A DNA stretch of 64,000 bases from a bacterium (GTDB lineage Bacteria > Verrucomicrobiota > Verrucomicrobiia > Limisphaerales > J093), in assembly GCA_021780105.1 (NCBI GenBank), contig JAJXZJ010000064.1:62001-126000 (forward strand). Reading direction: 5' to 3'. This document shows positions 47,117-55,693 of this stretch, in pieces (the stretch's first letter is position 1; the number at the start of each line of letters is the position of its first letter). The notes below the pieces were generated by a model. The model worked only from the letters and a program-made list of their open reading frames with translations. It did no database searches and was not told where the DNA came from. Position numbers and translations under genes: made by a program.

Positions 47117-47134
47117 AAGCAGGTCCGATGCCAA
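47117..47134 (-). promoter_or_regulatory. Sigma-54 promoter of the PEP-CTERM/exosortase operon
   Basis: On the minus strand the sequence TTGGCATCGGACCTGCTT has GG and GC separated by exactly ten bases, the invariant -24/-12 spacing of sigma-54 promoters, and matches consensus TTGGCACGnnnnTTGCT at most conserved positions. The start would fall about 47107, just before the PEP-CTERM gene. A sigma-54 activator is encoded divergently 130 bases away. Confidence 0.6.
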
Positions 47135-47262
47135 AGATAAATATTTGCTGCAAGCTGCTGAAATGCAATAATCAACATAATGGAGACGGGACCACTTGGG
47201 TAGTTGTTGCAAACGATGATTGCAATTGCCGCAACTATCCCTTACTCTCGCATTGCATTTGC

Positions 47263-48627
47263 ATGATCACTGTCCTTCATCCGGTGGAATTGCCGACCGA
47301 ATGCGCCGCGCGGCTGAAGCGGCTTGGTTTTGCGGCGCACGCCTTCGCGAAGGGCGTGGTCCGGGAATTGACCGCGCAAAGCGCCGAGGTGGTTTACTTG
47401 CTGCCGCAATGGGCCATGACCGCCGACACCTGGCCGCGCTTGCGCGTGAAGCTGGCGGAGGCCAGCCGCCTCTACCTGATTTGTCTGGACCACGTGAGCA
47501 CGGCCGCGGTGGCGGGCGCCCTCCGCGATGGGGCGCACGACGTGCTTTCGGGGGACGACACGGACGCACGCTGGCGCGAAGCCATCACGAACGCCGCCAC
47601 GAACCAGCAGCTTTGGCTCCAGCTCTACGGCGGGCGCCCGCTCTCGGCGGAGGATGTGCTCATTGGCCGCTCGGAAGCCATGCAGCGCCTCCGCCAGACG
47701 ATTGACCGCCTTGGTCCCGCCGATGTCGGCGTATTCATTGAGGGCGAATCCGGGGTCGGCAAGGAAAGGGTGGCCTCCGCCTTGCACAAGGCCGGCCACG
47801 GCAGACAATTCGTGGCGCTCAATTGCGCGGCCATTCCGAAGGACCTGCTGGAAGCGGAATTGTTCGGCGTGGAGAAAGGGGCATACACCGGCGCCTTGAA
47901 GTCCCGCGCCGGCCTCGCCGAACAGGCGAACGGCGGCACGCTGTTCCTGGACGAAATCGCGGAAATGGAAATCTCCGTGCAGCCGAAGCTGCTTCGCTTT
48001 CTGGAAACGCGCCGCGCCCGCCGCGTGGGCAGCAGCACCGAATACGGCGTGAACGTGCGCGTCATTTCCGCCACCAACCGCAACCTCGAGGCCGAGATCG
48101 CGACCGGACGTTTCCGCGCGGATCTTTATTACCGGCTGGCCGAGATCGTCGTCCGCGTGCCGCCGTTGCGGAACCGGCCCGAGGACATCCCCGATCTCGC
48201 CCTGGCCTTCCTCCGGCAGGCCAACGAGCGGTTCGGCAAGAATTTTGAAACCGTGGAGGCGGCGCTGATTGGAAAATTCCGGAGCCATTCCTGGCCCGGC
48301 AACGTGCGCGAACTCAAGAGCGCCGTGGACCGTCTGGTCCTGCTGTTCGACGGGCCGATGCTGCGTGAGCCGTGGTGGGAGGCACCCGACACGCGGCCGG
48401 TGGATTTCACCCCGGCGACCGATGCCGTTTCCGGCCGCGCGCGATTGGATCTGCCCTCAGCTCCGGGCCATGCCCTGGGCGGAGCGCTTCCCAATTTCAA
48501 ACAAAAGCTGGCGCTGGCCAAGAGGCTGCTGGCGGAGAGCGACAACAACTTCACCTGGGTGGCCGGCCAGTTGGGCGTCAACACCACCACGCTCTGGCGC
48601 TGGCGCAAGGCCGGCAAACTGGACTGA
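47263..48627 (+). CDS. Sigma-54-dependent transcriptional activator with pseudo-receiver domain
   Basis: A 454-residue bEBP. The AAA+ domain has Walker A GESGVGKE (161-168), the sigma-54-contacting loop GAYTGA (206-211), and Walker B GGTLFLDE (224-231). The C-terminal helix-turn-helix is WVAGQLGVNTTTLWRWRKAG. The first 120 residues look like a receiver domain without the phosphoryl-accepting Asp (VVYLLPQWAMTAD), so control is probably by partner binding rather than phosphorylation. It faces the sigma-54 promoter of the PEP-CTERM/exosortase operon, like PrsR regulators of such systems. Start at 47263. Confidence 0.9.
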   Translation: MITVLHPVELPTECAARLKRLGFAAHAFAKGVVRELTAQSAEVVYLLPQWAMTADTWPRLRVKLAEASRLYLICLDHVSTAAVAGALRDGAHDVLSGDDTDARWREAITNAATNQQLWLQLYGGRPLSAEDVLIGRSEAMQRLRQTIDRLGPADVGVFIEGESGVGKERVASALHKAGHGRQFVALNCAAIPKDLLEAELFGVEKGAYTGALKSRAGLAEQANGGTLFLDEIAEMEISVQPKLLRFLETRRARRVGSSTEYGVNVRVISATNRNLEAEIATGRFRADLYYRLAEIVVRVPPLRNRPEDIPDLALAFLRQANERFGKNFETVEAALIGKFRSHSWPGNVRELKSAVDRLVLLFDGPMLREPWWEAPDTRPVDFTPATDAVSGRARLDLPSAPGHALGGALPNFKQKLALAKRLLAESDNNFTWVAGQLGVNTTTLWRWRKAGKLD

Positions 48628-48629
48628 CC

Positions 48630-50498
48630 TCACCGCCGCTCCGGCTTGAACCGCACGGACAGCACGGCACGACCGGCCCGGCCGAAGTCGCCTTCAATGC
48701 GCAGCGGCTCGATGTCGGGTGCGGCCCCGCTCGTGACGGTCAACGCAAGCTCGGTGTCCGCGTCGGCCGCCAGTGTGACGTTGCGCGGCAACGTGGCGGT
48801 CCAGCCGGCCGGCGCCTGCGCGCGCAAACTGCCGTTTACCGGCTGATGGCTGAAATTATAGACGCGGACGGAAATTGTTTCGGCCTGGCCGGCAACAATC
48901 CGATATGCCGACTCGGCCAGCTCCAACTCGCGGCTGGGGATGACGGCCTGGAGCACGACCGGACACGGTTTCCCGGCGAGTTGGGGCGCCGGGGCGGGAG
49001 ACGGTTCCACGTCGAATCGCTTTTCCGCGGCCGGCGCAAACACGGCGAACACCGGCGCCGAGCCGAGCGAAAGAGTGGTTGCCTCCACGGTTCGCCTGCG
49101 GCCGAGAGTGTCGAACACCGCCGCCGGTCGGAGTGGCAGCGCCAATTCCGCGTGGCCGGCGGTCGTCCATGCCACGAGCACCAGGCGCTGATGTCCGTCG
49201 GGTTTGGCGGCGAACAAAAACGCCCGGATATTCGTGTCCGAAGTCTTCACCCGGCCGCGCGGCCGGGCGTCGGCGAGCAAGCGGCCCACCGCCGCGAGGG
49301 CGACGTAAGCCGGCCGCGGTGTCAGGTCCGGCCGCAGGATGCCGAATTGCGTCTGGCCTTCCGCGTAATGCGGTAACAGGAAGTAAAACACCTCCGCCGC
49401 GCCTTCGTGCAACGCGCAGGCGAATACCTTGGCCACCCGTTCCGCTTGGAGCCGCAGGTCCGCGTCGCTGGGTTCTTTCGTTTGCTCGCTGCCGGTCCAT
49501 TTCACCGGCACGCTGCATTCAGTCACCCAGAGCGGCTTGCCGGCCGACACGGCACGGAAGTCGGCATACACCTTCGAATACGCGTCGAACGGGACGTAAT
49601 GATGCAGGTTGAACGTGTCGAAATACGGCCCGGCTTCGTTTGCGGAAAAGTCGGCGAGCGTCGTCGCCCGGTGGATGGCAAACACATTCTGGCAAACGAT
49701 TAACTTGGGATTGCCGGCTTTCATCCCGAAGAACGCGGCCTTTTGCAGGGTGGCGATTTCCATCCCGCTTTGGCCGCCGAACTCGCGAATGTCCGCTTCG
49801 TTCCACGGTTCGAACGCCTGGAGCTGGCCGCGCCACCGCTGCGCCATCGCCCGATAAAAGTTGTAGGCGTCCCGCAAATTTAGCGGAAAGCGCTTGGTTT
49901 CCGGATTCGCCCAGGCAGGCGACTGGTGAATCACTTGAAGCTGCCGCAGCCCAGCGGCGGTCTGCGCGTCGGCCGAGGCGTCATAGCGATTCGAACCGGC
50001 AAACGTCCCGCGCGCCGGTTCCATTTCCGCCCAGTTCAAACGGTCGCGCACCCAGTTCACACCGGCGAGTGCGCAAAGGCTGGCCGCGGCGGGCATTTGC
50101 GGCGGTGGATAAAACCACGCCATCGCCACGTCCAGCGCGATGGGCGACGTTTGTGGCGTGGGCGCCTGCAACCGGGCGAGCACGGCGAGACTGACGCGGT
50201 TGGTGTTCGCGGACGTGTCTTCGCCCGCAATCAGTTCATACCAGCCGACCGGCAGGCGGCCGAGGTTGACGGTGCCGGCTGTCGCCGGGCCGTCGGTAAC
50301 GACACGATCTTCGTCGTCAACCAGGCGCCAGGTGGCCGGGCCATTGACGGAAGCCGGCAGCCGGACGTCTTCGTCCGCCAGGAAAACGTTGCCGGGATGC
50401 GCGGGCAGCGGCCGGGCAATGGGGCGCCGAGTTTCGCCGGCGAAAGAAACGACCGCCAGCAGTCCCGCCGCAAGGAAGGCCAAGATCGAGGAGCTCAT
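48630..50498 (-). CDS. Secreted TIM-barrel glycoside hydrolase-like protein
   Basis: A 622-residue exported protein: signal peptide (SSSILAFLAAGLLAVVSFAG), then an N-terminal beta domain, a TIM barrel with catalytic-type residues in FEPWNEADIREFG and PLWVTECSVPVKW (acid/base and nucleophile Glu as in GH5/GH39-like enzymes), and C-terminal beta domains ending GRAVLSVRFKPERR. The exact glycoside hydrolase family is not clear. Start at 50498 removes a basic upstream extension. Convergent with the sigma-54 activator, which ends three bases away. Confidence 0.78.
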   Translation of the reverse strand: MSSSILAFLAAGLLAVVSFAGETRRPIARPLPAHPGNVFLADEDVRLPASVNGPATWRLVDDEDRVVTDGPATAGTVNLGRLPVGWYELIAGEDTSANTNRVSLAVLARLQAPTPQTSPIALDVAMAWFYPPPQMPAAASLCALAGVNWVRDRLNWAEMEPARGTFAGSNRYDASADAQTAAGLRQLQVIHQSPAWANPETKRFPLNLRDAYNFYRAMAQRWRGQLQAFEPWNEADIREFGGQSGMEIATLQKAAFFGMKAGNPKLIVCQNVFAIHRATTLADFSANEAGPYFDTFNLHHYVPFDAYSKVYADFRAVSAGKPLWVTECSVPVKWTGSEQTKEPSDADLRLQAERVAKVFACALHEGAAEVFYFLLPHYAEGQTQFGILRPDLTPRPAYVALAAVGRLLADARPRGRVKTSDTNIRAFLFAAKPDGHQRLVLVAWTTAGHAELALPLRPAAVFDTLGRRRTVEATTLSLGSAPVFAVFAPAAEKRFDVEPSPAPAPQLAGKPCPVVLQAVIPSRELELAESAYRIVAGQAETISVRVYNFSHQPVNGSLRAQAPAGWTATLPRNVTLAADADTELALTVTSGAAPDIEPLRIEGDFGRAGRAVLSVRFKPERR

Positions 50499-50572
50499 CG
50501 GCGGAATCTTAGCCCGGATTTCCGTCCGCGCGCCAACCATTTCACGGCGTTCCGAGCGCGGCCCCCGCCCCG

Positions 50573-51730
50573 TCAGCGGACGAACGATTTGGTGAAGTCC
50601 TCGGCCACGACGGCCACCACCTTCTTCTCGAAACGCGACTCGGCAATGAGCTGCTGAAGCTTCGTTTCGTAGGCGGCGGCGTCCAGCGGCAATTCGATGG
50701 TTTGACCCGTAAGCGAGGAATACAGTGTCGCATTCGCCAGTTCCACGGAACGGATGCCTTCTTCACCCGGCGCGATGAGCGGCGAGCCATCCAGGATGGC
50801 ATCCACGAAATTCTGCGTCAGCGTGGCGTGCTGGGCCGGCGTGTCGTCGAAGGGAATTTCTGCCTTCCAGATGTCCGGCCGGGCGAATCCGGTCTTCGCC
50901 GCGCGGCTGAATTCGTCCATCGCCGTTTCGTTCCGCACGAAGGTCAGCCGGTTGTCGGCCAGCACCAGCCGGCCGCGCGTGCCACAGAGTTCGAGGCGGT
51001 TTGTGCCCGGCGCCTCGCCCGTGGAGGTGATGAACACGCCGGTCGCGCCGTCGGCCCACTCCCAGTAAGCGGTCACGTTGTCTTCGACTTCGATGTCGTG
51101 ATAGCGGCCAAGCTGACAAAAGCCGCGGACGCGCGCCGGCATGCCGCAGAACCATTGAACCAGGTCGAGGTTGTGCGGGCACTGGTTCAGCAACGCGCCG
51201 CCGCCTTCGCCCTTCCAGGTGGCGCGCCAGCCGCCACTGGCGTAGTAGGCCTCGGTGCGGAACCAGTCGGTGATGATCCAGTTGACACGGACGAGCCGGC
51301 CCAGTTCGCCGCTGGTGATGAGCTTTTTGATCTTGAGGTAACGCGGTTCCGTGCGGAGCTGAAACATCGCGCCGAACACGCATTCCGGCCGCTGCTGCCG
51401 CGCGGCGATCAGCCGCCCGGCGTCGGCCTTGTGAACAGAGATGGGTTTTTCCACCAACACATGCAACCCGGCAGCAAACGCCGCGATGCCCAGCGTGGTG
51501 TGCTGGTAATGCGGCGTGGCGATGATCACGGCGTCCACCGCGCCGGAACGAATCAGCGCCTCGCCGTCAGCGAAGGTCTCCAGCCCCTTCGCGGCGAACG
51601 TTTCCAGCGGTGCGAAGGCGTCGGCCACAGCCACGAGCTGCGCGCGGCCCACCTTGTGTTCCAGGAGGTAGCCAGCGTGATACCGGCCGATGTTGCCCAG
51701 GCCAATGATGCCGAGACGGACGTTCTGCAT
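50573..51730 (-). CDS. Gfo/Idh/MocA-family oxidoreductase
   Basis: A 385-residue NAD(P)-dependent oxidoreductase. The Rossmann motif is LGIIGLGNIGRYHAGYLL, the catalytic EKP motif is VLVEKPISVHKADAG, and the substrate-domain signature GGGALLNQCPHNLDLVQWF with its His follows. Many act on sugars or inositol derivatives; the substrate here is unknown. It lies upstream of the glycoside hydrolase gene on the same strand, 74 bases before its start, which could indicate sugar catabolism in one unit. Confidence 0.9.
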   Translation of the reverse strand: MQNVRLGIIGLGNIGRYHAGYLLEHKVGRAQLVAVADAFAPLETFAAKGLETFADGEALIRSGAVDAVIIATPHYQHTTLGIAAFAAGLHVLVEKPISVHKADAGRLIAARQQRPECVFGAMFQLRTEPRYLKIKKLITSGELGRLVRVNWIITDWFRTEAYYASGGWRATWKGEGGGALLNQCPHNLDLVQWFCGMPARVRGFCQLGRYHDIEVEDNVTAYWEWADGATGVFITSTGEAPGTNRLELCGTRGRLVLADNRLTFVRNETAMDEFSRAAKTGFARPDIWKAEIPFDDTPAQHATLTQNFVDAILDGSPLIAPGEEGIRSVELANATLYSSLTGQTIELPLDAAAYETKLQQLIAESRFEKKVVAVVAEDFTKSFVR

Positions 51731-52214
51731 GGCGCCATCCTAAGCGGTTCCTCCCGGAACTCCAGTTTGGAGTGCGAAACGTCTCCATCGTTACGAAGAG
51801 GTTGGGATTGACGGTCGGGGACGAGTCCGGCGTGGGAGGAGGCGAGGGCGTTTTTTGTCGGCCAAAAGTCTGGATCGCCACTATAAAGAGAGGCTGGGCG
51901 GTGTTTTTCCCGTCGCGTACGGGGCCCAGCCCAAGGCAACACTCAGCCCCTCCCAGCCGCGCCAGGGCGTCCCCGAAGAAAAACGGAGCCGTGGCGCTCG
52001 TAGCCAGTAGCTGCCGTCAACCGGACATCCGTTTCTCCGACCGCTTGTGTGCCCGCACCCTCCCACAGCGGACACGCCCGGAAAACGTGGCCGCCCTGGT
52101 GGCATGGGCCGCGGGGCAGCCGCCAGATCAGCCCCCCTCGGTGTGGTCACAACCGAAAACCACCCCGCCGGCTTTGGCGGCAACGCACCCACTCCCAGAG
52201 CCTGGGCGTCCCAT
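51731..52214. other. Intergenic segment before recJ, no gene seen
   Basis: The 484 bases hold no recognisable coding sequence, terminator with U-run or repeat. They contain the end region of recJ and the promoter region of the oxidoreductase gene. Confidence 0.4.
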
Positions 52215-53933
52215 TTAGCGGTGAGGCCGCCAGTCCAGAAGCCGCAACTGCACCGTCGTCCGGCCGTTGAATTCGTTGATCTGCGGGACAGCCGCCACAT
52301 CGAACGTCCCTTCCGGCCAGGGTTTGTCGCCGCCGTTCCACCAGACCGTTTCCAGCGAGGCGCGACCGTCGGTGACCCAGAACTTCACGTGCTGTTGCGC
52401 ACGGCCCAGCCGGATCGGCGGGCGGCGCAGCGAAACGCCGCGCAGGAGCAACTGCACCGGTGGATTCCCCTGCCCCGCCGGCTGCAATTGCGCCAGTTCG
52501 TGCAACTGGTCCAGCGTCAGTTCCGCCGGCGTCACCTCGGCGTCGAGCCGCAGCGGCGGCCGAAGCTGCTCCGGTTTCAGCCAGCTCCGCGCCAGTTCGT
52601 TCAGGCGCGTGCGGAGCACCGGCACGTTGTCCGGATGAACGGTCAGGCCCGCGGCCATCGCATGGCCGCCGTGACGGACCAGCAGACTGCCGCATTCGCG
52701 CAATGCGGCCGCAAGGTCAAATCCTTCGATGCTCCGGCCGGAGCCGCGCCACTCGTGGCCGTCGCCGCCGAGAATGATCGTCGGCCGGTAAAATTCCTGC
52801 AGCACGCGCGAGGCCACGATGCCCACCACGCCGACGTGCCAGAGCAACTGGCCCTCGACGATGACAAAGTCCACGGCCGGATCGAACCGCGCCCGCACCG
52901 CGCCAATGACCTGCTCGGCAATGCCGCGTTCGATGCTCTGGCGTTCGGAGTTGCAGGCGTCGAGCGAGGCGGCCAGGCGCACGGCCACGGCCGGTTCGTC
53001 GGTCAGCAGCAAGGCCAGCGCGTCGGTGGCATTTTCCAGCCGCCCGGCGGCGTTGAGGCGCGGTGCAATCTGGTAGCCCACCTCGTAGGTGCCGATCGGG
53101 CCGTTGATTTGCGCAACCTCCTTCAACGCCCGCACACCCGGCCGCGCCAGCCGGTTCAACCGCTCCAGCCCGGCGGTGACGAGAATGCGGTTCTCGCGGA
53201 CCATCGGCACGAGGTCGGCGATCGTGCCCAGGGCCGCCAGGTCGAGCAACGGTCGGACATCGAACACCGCCGCTTCCGGCCGACCGTCGGCCCGGCCTCG
53301 TTTGACCAGCGCGTGCGCCAGTTTGAACGCAAGTCCGGCCGAACAAAGTTCACGGAAATCGGGTTTGCCGGCCGCGGCCCGTTGCGGATTCACCAGGGCC
53401 ACGGCCGCGGGCGGCGGGTCGGCCACCTGGTGATGGTCGAGGACGATCACGTCCACGCCGCGCCCCGCGAGCCAGGCGATGGTTTCCACGGCGGTGGAGC
53501 CGCAGTCCACCGCGAGCAGCAGCGTGCAGGGCGATTTGTGCAGGCAGTTTTCCACCGCGTCGCGCGTCAGGCCGTAGCCTTCGTCGAGCCGGTGAGGAAG
53601 ATAGTAGTCCGCGTGCCAGCCCAGCGGGCGGAGCACCTGCACCAACAGCGCGGTGGCCGTCACGCCGTCCACATCGTAATCGCCGAAAATCACAACCCGC
53701 TCGCCGGCGGCGCGCGCGCGTTCCAGGCGGTCCACGGCCCTGGCGAGGTCGGGCAGCGCCGCCGGATCGGCGAACTGACGGAGGCTCGGCGCGAGAAACG
53801 CGGCGGCGCGGGACGGCTCCGCGAAACCGCGGTTGACCAGGCACTGGGCAAGCAACGGGGAAAGGCGCAGTTCCGCCGTCAACCGTTGCGCGGACAACGG
53901 TTCCGGGGGAGCAAGCAGCCAGCGGTATTTCAT
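52215..53933 (-). CDS. recJ: Single-stranded-DNA 5'-3' exonuclease RecJ
   Basis: A 572-residue DHH/DHHA1 phosphoesterase for recombination and mismatch repair. Motifs: IFGDYDVDGVTATALLVQVL, the DHH motif in VIVLDHHQVADPPPAAVA, GTIADLVPM, and the DHHA1 signature GRSIEGFDLAAALREC with LVRHGGHAMAAGLTVH. A C-terminal OB-fold region (VKFWVTDGRASLETVWWNGG) follows. Mn/Mg ligands are intact. Start at 53933 (MKYRWLLAPPEPLSAQR), overlapping the exoD-like stop by ATGA. Confidence 0.95.
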   Translation of the reverse strand: MKYRWLLAPPEPLSAQRLTAELRLSPLLAQCLVNRGFAEPSRAAAFLAPSLRQFADPAALPDLARAVDRLERARAAGERVVIFGDYDVDGVTATALLVQVLRPLGWHADYYLPHRLDEGYGLTRDAVENCLHKSPCTLLLAVDCGSTAVETIAWLAGRGVDVIVLDHHQVADPPPAAVALVNPQRAAAGKPDFRELCSAGLAFKLAHALVKRGRADGRPEAAVFDVRPLLDLAALGTIADLVPMVRENRILVTAGLERLNRLARPGVRALKEVAQINGPIGTYEVGYQIAPRLNAAGRLENATDALALLLTDEPAVAVRLAASLDACNSERQSIERGIAEQVIGAVRARFDPAVDFVIVEGQLLWHVGVVGIVASRVLQEFYRPTIILGGDGHEWRGSGRSIEGFDLAAALRECGSLLVRHGGHAMAAGLTVHPDNVPVLRTRLNELARSWLKPEQLRPPLRLDAEVTPAELTLDQLHELAQLQPAGQGNPPVQLLLRGVSLRRPPIRLGRAQQHVKFWVTDGRASLETVWWNGGDKPWPEGTFDVAAVPQINEFNGRTTVQLRLLDWRPHR

Positions 53934-54607
53934 AGCCAGCGTTGCAGCCAACGCAGCAACGGCTCGTAATACTTCAGTGACAGCTCCACGGCCTTGTCGG
54001 CCACGAGCACCAGGTAAATCACTGCCCCGATGGAAACACCGTGGCCCACCCAGATCAAGACGCCATCGTCCTCCATCATGCTCAACGCGAGGAACAGCAC
54101 GGCGTAGGCCGGGAGGAAATTGGTGAACGGAATGGCGAGCGGCAGCGCGAGATAAAATCCCATGAAGGCCATCATCAGCCCGTTGGTGCAGCGGGCGGCG
54201 CGCCAGCGCATCCAGGCGGTGCGCCGCGGCCGGACGAGGACGCGCTCGATGAACCGCAGGAGTTTCACGCTGCCGGCAAGCACCGGGCGGAAACGCGGCG
54301 GCAACGGTTTTCCGCCCACCCACGACGGCAGCCGCGGCGTCAGGCCAAAGGCCAGCCGCAACGCCAGCACGAGGATCACCGTGCCCAGCGGCGTGCTCAA
54401 ACCGGGGATGGAGGCCGGCACCAGGAACGGCAGGCAGAGCACCACGATGAACAGAAAAATACCCCGGCCGCCGGTCCACAAGAACAGCGTGTTCAGCGTC
54501 AGCCCGCCCGGTGGCGGCGGAACGGCGAGAATGGCCTCGAGGTTCTGCGAGAGCGACTGGTCCGGCTGATATGCCGGCCCGGCGGCGGCCGGAGGGGGGT
54601 CACTCAT
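53930..54607 (-). CDS. ExoD-family membrane protein
   Basis: A 225-residue protein of the ExoD (exopolysaccharide synthesis) family, with helical membrane segments after an N-terminal cytoplasmic part. Typical patterns are LCLPFLVPASIPGLSTPLGT, RLAFGLTPRLPSW and LALPLAIPFTNFLPAYAVLF, then DDGVLIWVGH. Its role is poorly defined in any organism. The ATG at 54607 (MSDPPPAAAG) was chosen over an extension. It is coupled to recJ by ATGA and lies eight bases after terC. Confidence 0.85.
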   Translation of the reverse strand: MSDPPPAAAGPAYQPDQSLSQNLEAILAVPPPPGGLTLNTLFLWTGGRGIFLFIVVLCLPFLVPASIPGLSTPLGTVILVLALRLAFGLTPRLPSWVGGKPLPPRFRPVLAGSVKLLRFIERVLVRPRRTAWMRWRAARCTNGLMMAFMGFYLALPLAIPFTNFLPAYAVLFLALSMMEDDGVLIWVGHGVSIGAVIYLVLVADKAVELSLKYYEPLLRWLQRWL

Positions 54608-54615
54608 GCGCTGGC

Positions 54616-55590
54616 TCAGGCACGGTCGGTTGGCGGCGTTGTGGCGGAGACGGGTGAGGACGACGCTCGCCGGCGGGTGATGAACACCGACACCACCATC
54701 GCGCACAGGATGATCCCGGTTACAATGCCCAGGGACCAGGCGCTGGGCACCTTGATCCAGTCCGCGACCAGCATTTTCATTCCGATGAACAACAAGACGG
54801 AGGCGAGGCCATATTTGAGATACTGGAAGTAGGCGATGGCGTTCGCGAGGACGAAATACAGCGAGCGCAGGCCAAGGATGGCAAACACGTTGGAAGTAAA
54901 AACGATGAACGACTTGGTGGTGACGCCGAAGACCGCGGGGATGGAATCCAGCGCGAACACGATGTCCATGGTTTCCACCATCACCAGCACCAGGGCCAGC
55001 GGGGTCAGCATCAACCGGCCGCCCGACCGGGTCAGCAGGCGCTGCCCGTCAAACTCGGTGGAAACCGGGAAAAACCGCCGCACCCAGCGCACCACGGGAT
55101 TTTTGTCCGGATGGACTTCCTCCTCCTCGCGCAGGAGCATCTTGATGGCCGTGAGCACCAGGAACACGCCAAAGATGTAGAGTGTCCACTCGTACCTTTG
55201 GATCAGTTCGGTGCCCAGCCAGATCATCAACCCGCGCGCCACCAACGCGCCCAGGATGCCCCAAAACAGGACGCGGTGCTGGTAGCGTTCGGGAACGCCA
55301 AAAAATTGGAAGATCATGGCGATCACGAACACGTTGTCCATCGAGAGGGACAATTCGACAAGGTAGGCCTGCAGGAAGTCCGCCGCCTCGTTCCGGCCCC
55401 TGACCGGCACCAGTGTCAGCGCAAACACCATCGCCATGCTGAAGAAGATCAGCGTCCATAACAGCGCTTCCTTGAACGACACGATATGCGCCCGCCGGTG
55501 GAAGACGCCCAGGTCCAGCGCCAGAAAAAACACGACCACCAGGACAAACGAGGCCCAGTGCCACCATTGAATTGGAACGAGTGCGAGCAT
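54616..55590 (-). CDS. TerC-family membrane protein
   Basis: A 324-residue polytopic protein. Family-specific segments: VFFLALDLGVFHRRAHIVS, ELSLSMDNVFVIAMIF (the SMDN motif), and ALVLVMVETMDIVFALDSIP (the second conserved ED/DS block), plus TSNVFAILGLRSLYFVL. TerC/Alx/MgtS-type proteins export Mn2+ or serve metalation of extracytoplasmic proteins. Start at the ATG at 55590. It precedes exoD-recJ on the same strand. Confidence 0.92.
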   Translation of the reverse strand: MLALVPIQWWHWASFVLVVVFFLALDLGVFHRRAHIVSFKEALLWTLIFFSMAMVFALTLVPVRGRNEAADFLQAYLVELSLSMDNVFVIAMIFQFFGVPERYQHRVLFWGILGALVARGLMIWLGTELIQRYEWTLYIFGVFLVLTAIKMLLREEEEVHPDKNPVVRWVRRFFPVSTEFDGQRLLTRSGGRLMLTPLALVLVMVETMDIVFALDSIPAVFGVTTKSFIVFTSNVFAILGLRSLYFVLANAIAYFQYLKYGLASVLLFIGMKMLVADWIKVPSAWSLGIVTGIILCAMVVSVFITRRRASSSPVSATTPPTDRA

Positions 55591-55693
55591 CGAGCACGGC
55601 CAATGTAAATCGGCACCGCAGAAATACAACGCGCAGACGCGTCGCCCGCCGTTGGCACCGCGTCAAACTGTGTCCAGCGACGTTCGGACGGCG

